A DNA stretch of 64,000 nt from Salipiger sp. H15 (lineage in GTDB: Bacteria > Pseudomonadota > Alphaproteobacteria > Rhodobacterales > Rhodobacteraceae): positions 112,850 through 176,849 of the forward strand of contig NZ_CP123390.1 in NCBI RefSeq assembly GCF_040409955.1, read 5' to 3'. The notes below the pieces were generated by a model. It saw only the letters and a list, made by a program, of their open reading frames with translations. It made no database searches and was not told the origin of the DNA. The position numbers and the translations under genes were made by a program. Below, in pieces: positions 18,150 through 26,700 of this stretch; the first letter of the stretch is position 1, and each line of letters begins with the position of its first letter.

Positions 18150-19135
18150 TCGAGCTGGCGCACCCTTGGGTCTTCTTCCTGCTCCCGCTGCCCCTGCTGG
18201 TCTGGCGCTTCGTCGCGCCCTATCGCCAGAGCGTGCAGGCCCTGCGCTTTCCCTCCTTCGCACGCATCGTCGAGGCGCTCGGCATTACGCCGGAGGAAGG
18301 CGCGCTGCTGGTCGCGCGGCGGCGCATCCAGATGATCGCGGGCGTTCTGGTTTGGATATTGCTGCTTCTGGCGCTTGCCCGCCCGGAACGCATCGGCGAG
18401 GCAGTCGAGGTCACCAAGGCCGCCCGCGACCTGATGCTGGTCGTCGACATCTCGGAGTCCATGGACGAGGAGGACTTCGTGACCGAAACCGGCGAGCCGC
18501 TGCAACGCCTCGCCGCGGTGAAGAACGTTGTCGGGGAGTTCATCTCCGAGCGCGAAGGCGATCGTGTGGCGCTGATCGTCTTTGGCGCGAAACCCTTCGT
18601 GCAGGCCCCGTTCACCGAGGATTTGCAGGCGGTGCGCGACCTGCTGACCCTGACCACCGTCGGGATGGCCGGGCCGCATACCAATCTCGGCGACGCCATC
18701 GGGCTCGGCATCCGCAGCTTCGAGCACAGCCAGGTCGATCAGCGGCTGATGATCCTGCTCAGCGACGGCGCCGACACCGGCAGCCGGATGAGCCCGGTCA
18801 ATGCCGCCGAGATCGCCTTGCAGAACGGCATCCAGATTTACACCATCGGCGTCGGTGATCCCGACGGCGGGCAGGCGGATAACCAGGTCGACATCGCGGC
18901 GCTGCAGGACATCGCGCGGCGCACCGGGGGGCAGTTCTTCTTCGCCGACGACACCGAGGGGCTTGCGCAGATCTACGATCAGATCGACCAACTCGCGCCG
19001 CGCATGGTCGAAACCATCAGCTATCGTCCCCGCGACAGCCTGGCGCATCTTCCGGCAATCCTGGCAGTGCTGCTGACACTGGCGTCGCAGTTCCTCATGC
19101 TTTTCATCACCAGGCCGAGGCGTGCGCATGCCTGA
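18146..19135 (+). CDS. vWA-domain membrane protein (BatA-like)
   Basis: This 329-residue protein has two N-terminal membrane helices (VFFLLPLPLLVWRFV and MIAGVLVWILLLLALA), a von Willebrand factor A domain and a C-terminal helix (LAHLPAILAVLLTLASQFLM). The MIDAS metal site is complete: DISES at residues 101-105, GPHTNLGDA and LLSDGADTG. This is the BatA arrangement in MoxR operons, where vWA proteins act with the AAA+ ATPase as chaperones for protein complexes. It overlaps the DUF4381 and the next vWA genes, so translation is coupled. Confidence 0.92.
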   Translation: MIELAHPWVFFLLPLPLLVWRFVAPYRQSVQALRFPSFARIVEALGITPEEGALLVARRRIQMIAGVLVWILLLLALARPERIGEAVEVTKAARDLMLVVDISESMDEEDFVTETGEPLQRLAAVKNVVGEFISEREGDRVALIVFGAKPFVQAPFTEDLQAVRDLLTLTTVGMAGPHTNLGDAIGLGIRSFEHSQVDQRLMILLSDGADTGSRMSPVNAAEIALQNGIQIYTIGVGDPDGGQADNQVDIAALQDIARRTGGQFFFADDTEGLAQIYDQIDQLAPRMVETISYRPRDSLAHLPAILAVLLTLASQFLMLFITRPRRAHA

Positions 19136-20639
19136 GTTCCTGACCGGCCTGTCGTATTTCCACTTCATCCGCCCGTGGCTGCTGCTGCTGCTGCTGCCGA
19201 CGCTGCTGGCATGGTGGCTGACCCGCAGACGCCTCGCGCCGCGCTCGCAGAAGCCCGCCGGGATGGCCGATCACCTGGCCCATGCGCTCAGCCTCGACGG
19301 GCATCGCAGGCGACGGCTCCTGCCGGTGGATGTGGTGATGTTGGCGACCGCGCTCGTCATCGCCGGGGCCGCGGGGCCGAGCTGGACGCGGGTGCCCAAT
19401 CCGCTTGTCGCCCCCACCGCGCCACTGGTGCTGGCGCTCGAGGTGTCGGAGAGCATGGCGCGGCGGGACATCGCACCAAGCCGTCTGGAACGGGCGAAGT
19501 ACAAGATCCAGGACATCCTCGCGAACCGCGCGGGCGGGCGCGCGGCGCTTGTCGCCTATGCCGGATCGGCGCATCTCATCGCACCGCTGACCGACGATCC
19601 ACAGGTCCTGGACAGCTTCCTAAGCGGGCTGCTGCCCCAGGTCATGCCAGAGCCGGGCAACAACGCGACTCTCGCCATCGAGAAATCCGGCACCGTTCTG
19701 GATGCCGAGACATCGCCTGGCGCGATACTGTTCGTCGCCGACGAGATCGACCGTGCGGACATTCCCGCGCTGCAATCCTACCTGAAGGACGGCGGCGCGC
19801 CGATCATCCTGCTGTTGATTTCCGACGACGACGCACCGGCCGAGGCGTTGCGCGGCATCCGTGGCCTGCGGCTCGTGACCATGACACCGGATGACGAGGA
19901 CGTGGCCGCCGTCTCGCGCCACATCGACGCGGCCTACCGGGCCGCCCTGGCGGCGGACGACCGGCAAAAATGGGAGGACCGGGGATGGCTCCTGTTCGCG
20001 CCCGCGCTGCTGCTGGCGCTTCTCTGGTTCCGCCGCGGCTGGACCATGCGATGGGCGGTCGGAGCACTGGCGGCGCTTGTGATGCCCGCCACACCATCCA
20101 GTGCGGAGGGGCTCGCGGATTGGTTCTGGACCCCGGATCAGCAAGGGCGCCGTGCCTACGAGCACCGCGACTATGCCGAGGCCGCCGGGCTGTTTGAAGA
20201 TTTGGACTGGCGTGGGCGGGCGCTCTACCGTGCGGGTCAATACGAAAACGCGGCCGAGGTTTTCGATCGTCTCGAAAGCGTCGATGCCTTGATCGCCAAG
20301 GGTCTGTCGCAGATCCGGCAGGGCTCGTACCGCGAGGGCGAAGAGACGCTGGAACAGGCCGTTGCGCGCGATCCGTCCAGCGAGCTGGCCGCCCGCAACC
20401 TGGAGGTCGCACAGGCGATCCTGGCCTACGTCGATCATGCGCGGCAGACCTCCGGTGCCGACGATGGCGCCGACGAGGTCGTCTTCGACGACGAGATGGA
20501 GGGCGGCCAGGACGCCCAACCCATCGAATCCCAGGAGCTCGAACTCCAGGCGGCGGAGCAGTGGATGCGGACCGTCGACACAAGGATGCAGGACTTCCTG
20601 AAGATCCGCCTTTCTCTGGAGACGGGGGGCGGCGAATGA
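19128..20639 (+). CDS. vWA-TPR membrane protein (BatB/BatC-like fusion)
   Basis: This roughly 503-residue protein combines an N-terminal membrane region, a vWA domain, two further helices near residue 300 and a TPR-containing periplasmic part (AYEHRDYAEAAGLFEDLDWR, GSYREGEETLEQAVARDPSS). BatB and BatC are separate genes in many organisms; here they are one. The MIDAS motif is altered: LALEVSESMARRD has Glu in place of the first Asp, so metal binding may be weaker. The ATG at 19128 is chosen because GAGG lies seven bases upstream; a GTG six bases earlier is possible. It overlaps both neighbouring genes. Confidence 0.88.
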   Translation: MPEFLTGLSYFHFIRPWLLLLLLPTLLAWWLTRRRLAPRSQKPAGMADHLAHALSLDGHRRRRLLPVDVVMLATALVIAGAAGPSWTRVPNPLVAPTAPLVLALEVSESMARRDIAPSRLERAKYKIQDILANRAGGRAALVAYAGSAHLIAPLTDDPQVLDSFLSGLLPQVMPEPGNNATLAIEKSGTVLDAETSPGAILFVADEIDRADIPALQSYLKDGGAPIILLLISDDDAPAEALRGIRGLRLVTMTPDDEDVAAVSRHIDAAYRAALAADDRQKWEDRGWLLFAPALLLALLWFRRGWTMRWAVGALAALVMPATPSSAEGLADWFWTPDQQGRRAYEHRDYAEAAGLFEDLDWRGRALYRAGQYENAAEVFDRLESVDALIAKGLSQIRQGSYREGEETLEQAVARDPSSELAARNLEVAQAILAYVDHARQTSGADDGADEVVFDDEMEGGQDAQPIESQELELQAAEQWMRTVDTRMQDFLKIRLSLETGGGE

Positions 20640-21901
20640 AGCGGCACCTGCTGATCATCTCCCTCTTTTGCTGCCTCGCCTTGCCCGCGGCGGCGCAGGA
20701 GAGTGCCGATGCGCCTGTGATCCGCACCGAGCTGGACCCCGCCGATATCCTCACCGGCCAGCCCACGACCCTGCGCGTCACCGTGCTGGTGCCCAGCTTC
20801 TTTTCCAAACCCGTCTCCCTGCCGAGCTACGACCTGCCCAACATCATGGTGGAAGTGCCCGAGAAATCCGGGCGTCCGGTCAGTGAACGCGTCGCCGGGC
20901 GCAAATGGTCCGGCGTCCGCCAGGAATACCAGATCACGCCGCTTGTACCGGGGGCGATCGAACTGCCGCCGCAGGCGATCACCCTCACCTATGCCGACAG
21001 CGCCTACAAACCTGTCGAGGTGACGGCTCAGACCGAGGCACTGACCCTGACCGGGCTGGTTCCGGCGGCAGCGGCGGGTCTGGACCCGTTTCTTGCGGCG
21101 ACTTCGGTGACGCTGGAGCAGGTGATCGAGGGTGCGGAGGGCGCGCTGGAGCCGGGCGCCGCGATCACCCGCCGCGTCACCGCGACCATCGAGGGCGGTC
21201 GCGCCATGGCCATCCCGCCGCTGCTTTCATCGCTGGATCAGCCGGGGCTTTCGGAACACCCCGACCCGCCAGTGGTGGAGGACGATCCCGAGACCGGGCT
21301 CGGGACCCGCATCGAAAGCGTGACCTATATCGCCAAGCAGGGCGGTCGCTTCAGCCTGCCGGAAGTTCGCCTGGGGTGGTATAACACCACCGCGGACAAG
21401 GTCGAGGAACAGATCCTCGAAGGGACGGATTTCGCCGTCAGCGGTGCCGCCCCGACGGAGGCATCCGAGCCTTTTGACTGGCGCAGGGCTGCCGTGGTCG
21501 CGGCCCTCCTCATCTTGGCTGCGCTGCTGCTTCTGTTGATATGGCGGCGCGCCCGGCCGGTCGTGGCGAACAGGGTGACCCGCGCGCATGCGGCATGGCG
21601 GAACTCGTCGCGCTACGCGCTGAGGCAGGCCGAAAAGTCCTTGCAGGCTCACAGACTGGGCCCGGCGCTGACATGGACCCGCCACTGGTGGCGGCGTGGA
21701 CGTCATGACGGGCCTCCACCGGAGCCGGTGACATCGGCCTATCTGGACATCGGCAGAGAACTCTACGGCCCGGGCGCGACGAACGGGGCCGAGCCCGGAG
21801 ACCGATGGTCCAGCGGAATTAAGACCTTGAAAGACCACGCACGTGGCCATCACGCCTCCCGCCCGAGACCGCATGGCGATCTTCCGGACCTAAATCCATG
21901 A
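20636..21901 (+). CDS. BatD-like secreted/membrane protein
   Basis: This 421-residue protein has a signal peptide (HLLIISLFCCLALPAAAQE), a large periplasmic beta-rich part and a transmembrane helix (RAAVVAALLILAALLLLLIW) about two-thirds along, then a cytoplasmic tail. The first domain (RTELDPADILTGQPTTLRVT) has the start expected of BatD, a periplasmic oxygen-tolerance protein of MoxR operons. The start overlaps the preceding stop as ATGA. It is followed by the MoxR gene after 34 bases. The match is by layout and context more than by strong sequence motifs. Confidence 0.8.
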   Translation: MKRHLLIISLFCCLALPAAAQESADAPVIRTELDPADILTGQPTTLRVTVLVPSFFSKPVSLPSYDLPNIMVEVPEKSGRPVSERVAGRKWSGVRQEYQITPLVPGAIELPPQAITLTYADSAYKPVEVTAQTEALTLTGLVPAAAAGLDPFLAATSVTLEQVIEGAEGALEPGAAITRRVTATIEGGRAMAIPPLLSSLDQPGLSEHPDPPVVEDDPETGLGTRIESVTYIAKQGGRFSLPEVRLGWYNTTADKVEEQILEGTDFAVSGAAPTEASEPFDWRRAAVVAALLILAALLLLLIWRRARPVVANRVTRAHAAWRNSSRYALRQAEKSLQAHRLGPALTWTRHWWRRGRHDGPPPEPVTSAYLDIGRELYGPGATNGAEPGDRWSSGIKTLKDHARGHHASRPRPHGDLPDLNP

Positions 21902-21935
21902 ACGCGCAACAAGACCAAAACGACAGGATCACCGC

Positions 21936-22916
21936 ATGACAGCGCATGACGACATCAGCAGATTGATCACCCGCATGGGAGACCAGATCGTCGGGCAGCA
22001 GGCCGTGATCCGCGACCTGATCATTGGCCTCCTCGCCAACGGAAACCTGCTCATCGAGGGGCTGCCCGGGCTGGCCAAGACCCGCGCCGTGAAGGCCATG
22101 GCAAAGAACCTCGAAGCCGACTACAGCCGCATCCAGTTCACACCGGACCTGCTGCCCTCGGATGTCACCGGCACGGATGTCTACTACCAGACGGACGGCA
22201 AGGGCGAGTTCCGCTTCGAGCAGGGCCCGATCTTTGCCAACATCGTCCTTGCGGACGAGATCAACCGCGCCCCCGCAAAGGTTCAGGCGGCACTGCTGGA
22301 AGCCATGGAGGAGCGACAGGTCACCGTCGGCGGCACCACCCATGTCATGCCGCCCCTGTTCATCGTCTGCGCCACGCAGAACCCGATCGAACAGGAGGGT
22401 ACCTACGCGCTGCCCGAGGCGCAGATGGATCGCTTCCTGATGCATGTCCGCGTGGATTACCCTCCAGTCGAGGATGAAGCGGCGATCATCAAGATGATCC
22501 GGGCCGAAGACAGTGCGAAGAATCGCCCCGTGGCTGTCGCCGACGCGCCTCCCCCCGTCCTGCAGTCGGCCATCTTCGCGGCGCGCGCCGAGATCGACGA
22601 GATCCATGTCGCCGACCCGATGACGGACTACATGGCCGCCCTCGTGCAGGCGACACGCACGCCGGAGAAATACTCCGAGGAGATCGCAACGTGGATCGAG
22701 GTCGGCGCCAGCCCGCGCGCGTCGCTTGCTCTGGACAAATGCGCCCGCGCCCATGCCTGGCTCGAAGGGCGCGACTATGTCGATCCGCAGGACATCCACG
22801 CCATCGCTGGAAATGTCTTCCGCCATCGCCTGAAGCTGCGTTTCGAAGCCCTGGGAGACGGCGTGACGCCTGACCGCGTGACCGACGAAATCCTGGAGAC
22901 CGTCGCATTGCCCTGA
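21936..22916 (+). CDS. MoxR-family AAA+ ATPase
   Basis: This 326-residue ATPase has Walker A GLPGLAKT (residues 42-49), Walker B IVLADEIN followed by RAPAKVQAALLEAMEE, sensor 1 CATQNPIEQEGTYALPEAQMDRF, and the MoxR C-terminal domain (RASLALDKCARAHAWLEGRD). MoxR enzymes work as ATP-driven chaperones with vWA partners to insert cofactors or assemble complexes. Here it is the last gene of the set, whereas it is usually first. An AGGA site lies seven bases before the ATG. The nearby sulfatase is a possible client; that is inference. Confidence 0.95.
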   Translation: MTAHDDISRLITRMGDQIVGQQAVIRDLIIGLLANGNLLIEGLPGLAKTRAVKAMAKNLEADYSRIQFTPDLLPSDVTGTDVYYQTDGKGEFRFEQGPIFANIVLADEINRAPAKVQAALLEAMEERQVTVGGTTHVMPPLFIVCATQNPIEQEGTYALPEAQMDRFLMHVRVDYPPVEDEAAIIKMIRAEDSAKNRPVAVADAPPPVLQSAIFAARAEIDEIHVADPMTDYMAALVQATRTPEKYSEEIATWIEVGASPRASLALDKCARAHAWLEGRDYVDPQDIHAIAGNVFRHRLKLRFEALGDGVTPDRVTDEILETVALP

Positions 22917-23316
22917 CGCGGCGAGCGCCTTGGCCTGACCGCACCTCACCAGGTGAAATGATGCTCTTGGGAAAGGTCCAAAGGGTGATTTCACGCAGCA
23001 GGCCACAGTGCTGTTCCTGAACTGAGGTACGGGCCGCCACCTGACGGCTATCCGGTCTTCGCCGGGCCTACCGAACTCACGCTCGCGCTGCATGGCAGCG
23101 AACGTCTGGAGAGTCAGCACTGCCGACCTCGGACCGTTCAAAATGCTGCAGCCTGCATGAATGGCCGCTTCGGTGAGACGGCGGAGCGGCCCGGCGACGA
23201 CCGGTAGGGCCGTCTCTGCCGGTCAGCCCGACTCACCGAAGCGGCCAGCACGCCGCGCCGCCGCAAGCCCGCTCCGAGCCCAAGGCCGACATTCATGCGA
23301 CTCAATTTATGATGAG
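22917..23316. other. Gene-poor stretch with palindromic repeat R1
   Basis: No gene is seen between the MoxR stop and the Crp/Fnr stop. Most of 23100-23300 is repeat R1, described separately. Confidence 0.5.
23100..23300. repeat. Dispersed repeat R1, copy A, with 15-base inverted repeats
   Basis: This copy contains the perfect inverted repeat GGCCGCTTCGGTGAG at 23163-23177 and CTCACCGAAGCGGCC at 23232-23246. Its left half (TGAATGGCCGCTTCGGT...GGAGCGGCCCGGCGACGACCG) and its right end (GCCGCAAGCCCGCTC) recur at 63560-63730. A more divergent version of the left half lies near 26865-26930. The inverted repeats suggest a folded or mobile non-autonomous element rather than a gene. Confidence 0.65.
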
Positions 23317-24021
23317 TCACCGTGCTCCGCTGCTCAGCTCCCTCTCGCTTGCATGGGCAAGTCTAACAGGGTTGTAGTCAATCTGACTGTAGGTCACTCG
23401 CGAAATCAGACCTTCTCGCTCCAGGCTGCGCAGCGCCGGTCCCGCACTGTTGCGATGCAGGCCTGCCATCTCGCCGAGTTCCTGCTGAGTGCAAGGGACC
23501 GAAATGACCGCGTCGTTCGTCATTTCCGGCCCTGCCAGCCTAATCAATGTGCTCAGGATTTTGGTCCGCGCGTCCCCCTTGGTCACAGCCGAGGCATACA
23601 TCAGCGCGTTGTCGAGATGCAGCACGGTCAGTTGCGCGAGTGTGCGCCAAAGCCGGGGGAAACGCGCCTCGAGGCTTTCGATGCCTTGCAGCGAGACGCA
23701 GCAAACCTTCAGGTCAGTGCGGGCGCGGATCTCGACGCGGCGTGGTGACCCGGTGAGGGCCGTTGCTTCGCCGACCCACCAGCCGGGGCGGGCGATATGC
23801 GCCAAGGCCGGGGTGATATAGCCCGACGCGATTAGAACGTCGGCGTAACCCTCGGCGACGCCGTAAATGCCACCGGGCGGGCCCCCGAGCGAGAAGAGCA
23901 GTTCTCCGGCGGAAAGCTCGCTGAACTCGGCGAGATCGAGCCAGGCCTTGCGGAATTCCTCGGGCTGGGAGGCAAGCCAGCCCCTGCGGTGAAATATCCC
24001 CTGCAGATCATGCTCAGTCAT
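23317..24021 (-). CDS. Crp/Fnr-family regulator
   Basis: This 234-residue regulator has a cyclic-nucleotide-binding-type beta domain (SELSAGELLFSLGGPPGGIYG, IARPGWWVGEATALTGSPRR) and a C-terminal helix-turn-helix (VPCTQQELGEMAGLHRNSAG, ALRSLEREGLISRV). The cysteines of Fnr are absent, and the cAMP-binding residues are not clearly present, so the ligand is unknown. It is divergent from the second arylsulfatase. A perfect palindrome TTTGCAC-N6-GTGCAAA lies 16 bases upstream of its start, ideal for autoregulation and for control of the sulfatase. Confidence 0.9.
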   Translation of the reverse strand: MTEHDLQGIFHRRGWLASQPEEFRKAWLDLAEFSELSAGELLFSLGGPPGGIYGVAEGYADVLIASGYITPALAHIARPGWWVGEATALTGSPRRVEIRARTDLKVCCVSLQGIESLEARFPRLWRTLAQLTVLHLDNALMYASAVTKGDARTKILSTLIRLAGPEMTNDAVISVPCTQQELGEMAGLHRNSAGPALRSLEREGLISRVTYSQIDYNPVRLAHASERELSSGAR

Positions 24022-24036
24022 TCAATATTTTTCCGA

Positions 24037-24056
24037 TTTGCACCTGATTGTGCAAA
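24037..24056. promoter_or_regulatory. Palindromic operator TTTGCAC-N6-GTGCAAA
   Basis: A perfect inverted repeat with seven-base arms lies between the Crp/Fnr gene (start 24021) and the sulfatase gene (start 24282). Spacing and symmetry fit a Crp/Fnr-family dimer. The regulator next to it is the likely binder; this is not shown by the sequence alone. A small hairpin GACGGG...CCCGTC lies near 24239-24260 in the sulfatase leader. Confidence 0.6.
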
Positions 24057-24281
24057 GTGCGCCCAAGGCACATGTTAGTCAATTGCGGTGGAACGGCAGT
24101 ATAGGGGTTCAACCCTGGGCTTCGCTACCACGCTGAAAGTGCTGACGTGAGACAATCATTTTCTACGGCGGTTGCCTCACTACGGGCAGCCCAAAGGGCA
24201 TCCATTCTCCTGCCCAAGATGAACGATCCAGATTGAAGCCGACGGGTTTTCCACGCCCGTCAGAGAGCACGGAGTCATCTT

Positions 24282-26660
24282 ATGAAGAAGCTCGAACTGT
24301 CCCGATTTCTGCTTGCGTTACTGTTCATGGCGGCAAGCTTCGCGACCTCGGCCCATGCCCAGACGGCGGATGTGCCGCTCGGAGCTCAAAACGGCCAGGT
24401 TTCGTTGCCCTACGCGGAAAAGAAGTTTAGCGGCAGCGCCGGCACCACCTATCTGAATGCTGATCCGGCCGAATTTCCCACCCCGGTCAAGGCCCCGGAC
24501 GGCGCACCCAACGTTCTGTTGGTGCTGCTTGACGATGTCGGCTTCGGTCAGTTCGATGTGAGCGGTGGTGGGGTTCCCTCACCAGCGATGGACGAGTTGG
24601 CCAAGGAGGGTCTGACATTCACCCGCTTCCACACTACGGCGCTGTGTTCTCCGACGCGGGCGGCGCTGCTGACCGGGCGCAACCACAACATGGCCGGGAC
24701 CGGGGTCATCACCGAACTTGCTACCGGCTATGACGGCTATACCGGGGTTATTCCCAAGGACACTGCCTCGGTTGCCGAGATCCTGCGCCAGAACGGCTAT
24801 ATCACCGCCTGGATCGGCAAGAACCACAACACGCCGATCTACGAGACCAGCGCCACGGGTCCCTTTGACCATTGGCCCAACGGGCTGGGCTTTGACTATT
24901 TCTACGGCTTCATGGCCGGTGACACGAACCAAATCCGGCCCTATCTGTTCGAGAACCAGACCCCGATCGGCACGCCCAACCAAGAGGGTTATTACCTCAG
25001 CACCGACCTGACCGATCACACCATCAGCTGGCTGAAGACAATCGAGGCGATCCAACCCGACAAGCCTTGGTTCGCCTATCTCGCCCCTGCCGCGACCCAT
25101 GCCCCGCATCAGGCCCCGAAGGAGCTGATTGACAAATACAAGGGCGAGTTCGACATGGGCTGGGATGGCTATCGCGAAGAGACCTTCGAGCGCCAGAAAG
25201 AGCGCGGGATCATCCCCGAGAATGCCGAGCTGACGCCCCGCCCCGCCAGCCTTCCCGCTTGGGACAGCCTGAGCGATGACCAGAAAAAGCTGTCGGCCCG
25301 CATGATGGAGGTCTTTGCAGCCTACGGCGAGCAGGTCGATTACGAGGTCGGGCGCGTGCTCGACTACGTCAAGACGCTGCCCGACGCCGACAACACAATG
25401 ATCATCTATATCGTCGGCGATAACGGCGCCTCGGCCGAGGGCGGCTTTGACGGGACGCTGAATGAGAACGCCTTTTTCAACGCCTATCTGATGAAGACCG
25501 AGGACATGCTCGACCGCATCGACGAGATCGGCACCGAGCTGCATTTCAACCACTTCCCGGCCGGCTGGGCCTGGGCGGTGGATTCTCCCTTCCAATGGAC
25601 CAAGCAGGTCGCGAGCCATCTCGGCGGTGTGCGCAACCCGATGATCGTGAAATGGCCCGCCAAGTTCAAAGCTGCGGGCGAGACGCGGACCCAGTTCCTG
25701 CATGTCATCGACATCGCGCCGACCATTCTGGATGCGGCCCATATCCCCGAGCCGCGCAGCGTGAACGGCACTGCGCAAACCCCGATCCAAGGCAAGAGCT
25801 TCCTCAGCGTACTGGATGATGCAAAGGCCGCCGAGGTCCGCACCAGCCAGTATTTCGAGATGTTCGTGAACCGCGGCATGTATGACAAAGGCTGGTGGGC
25901 TGGTTCTCTGGCCTTCGAGCCCTGGGACCCTGTCCGCGGCGAATTCGACCCGATGAAGGCCAAGTGGGAGCTTTACAACCTCGACGAGGACTTCACCCAG
26001 GCCAAGGACCTCGCCGCCGAAAATCCAGACAAGTTGGAGGAGCTGAAGGCGCTCTGGTGGGCCGAAGCGTCAAAGAACAAGGCGCTGCCGCTTGACTGGC
26101 GCGGCGCCGAGCGCTTCAGCGCAGAGGGCACCGGCAAGCCGAACCTCGCAGGCGGGCGCGACAGCATCACCTATACGGGCGTGCTGGCCGGGCTACCGGA
26201 ATCTTCGGCGCCGGACCTGAAGAACAAGTCCTTCAGCGTCACCGCCAAGGTCAAGGTCGAGGAGAATGCCAGTGGCATGATCTTCACGCAGGGCGGCAAT
26301 ACCGGCGGCTGGGCCTTCTATCTCAAGGATGGCAAGCTGAAGGCCGCACATAATTATATCGACGTCGCGGTCTATACCATCGAAAGCGACAGCGCCGTCC
26401 CAGCCGGAGAGCATGAGCTGAAGATGGACTTCGACTATGAGGGCGGCGAGGAGATGGGCAAGAACGGCACCATCACCCTCTCGATCGATGGCCAAGCCGC
26501 TGGTTCCGGTGCCATCGAGAGGACAACACCTTTCAAATACTCGCTCTCCGAGAACCAGGATGTCGGTACGGATACCGGAACGGCCGTCTCCACGGATTAC
26601 CAGGCGCCCTTCGATTTCCAGGGCGAGCTTGAGGAAGTGGTGGTGGATCTCAAGAAGTGA
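24282..26660 (+). CDS. Periplasmic arylsulfatase, long type with C-terminal beta domain
   Basis: This 792-residue sulfatase has a signal peptide ending at AHAQT (residue 27). Metal ligands are in LLDDVGFGQ (D84, D85), and the formylglycine site is C122 in LCSPTRAALLTGR. The site is C-S-P-T-R, with threonine where serine is common. GKNHNTPIYE and YIVGDNGASAEG follow. The last 170 residues (SVTAKVKVEENASGMIFTQG onwards) form a jelly-roll-type domain typical of the long arylsulfatases (PdsA/AtsA type of about 750-790 residues). The same C-terminal domain, broken, occurs at 57.9-58.2 kb. Divergent Crp/Fnr control is likely. A strong terminator hairpin follows. Confidence 0.95.
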   Translation: MKKLELSRFLLALLFMAASFATSAHAQTADVPLGAQNGQVSLPYAEKKFSGSAGTTYLNADPAEFPTPVKAPDGAPNVLLVLLDDVGFGQFDVSGGGVPSPAMDELAKEGLTFTRFHTTALCSPTRAALLTGRNHNMAGTGVITELATGYDGYTGVIPKDTASVAEILRQNGYITAWIGKNHNTPIYETSATGPFDHWPNGLGFDYFYGFMAGDTNQIRPYLFENQTPIGTPNQEGYYLSTDLTDHTISWLKTIEAIQPDKPWFAYLAPAATHAPHQAPKELIDKYKGEFDMGWDGYREETFERQKERGIIPENAELTPRPASLPAWDSLSDDQKKLSARMMEVFAAYGEQVDYEVGRVLDYVKTLPDADNTMIIYIVGDNGASAEGGFDGTLNENAFFNAYLMKTEDMLDRIDEIGTELHFNHFPAGWAWAVDSPFQWTKQVASHLGGVRNPMIVKWPAKFKAAGETRTQFLHVIDIAPTILDAAHIPEPRSVNGTAQTPIQGKSFLSVLDDAKAAEVRTSQYFEMFVNRGMYDKGWWAGSLAFEPWDPVRGEFDPMKAKWELYNLDEDFTQAKDLAAENPDKLEELKALWWAEASKNKALPLDWRGAERFSAEGTGKPNLAGGRDSITYTGVLAGLPESSAPDLKNKSFSVTAKVKVEENASGMIFTQGGNTGGWAFYLKDGKLKAAHNYIDVAVYTIESDSAVPAGEHELKMDFDYEGGEEMGKNGTITLSIDGQAAGSGAIERTTPFKYSLSENQDVGTDTGTAVSTDYQAPFDFQGELEEVVVDLKK

Positions 26661-26666
26661 CACTTG

Positions 26667-26700
26667 ACCGGGCGCCCTGCGATCTCGTCGGGCGCCCGGT
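26667..26700 (+). terminator. Strong hairpin after the long arylsulfatase
   Basis: A perfect 11-base stem ACCGGGCGCCC / GGGCGCCCGGT with a 12-base loop starts seven bases after the sulfatase stop. It is followed by only a weak T-rich stretch, so termination may be partial. Confidence 0.7.

Noticed and set aside
24095..24132. A tRNA-3'-end-like sequence (GGGGTTCAACCC ... GCTACCA)
   Set aside because: There is no matching acceptor, D or anticodon arm upstream, and the T-arm pairing is wrong.
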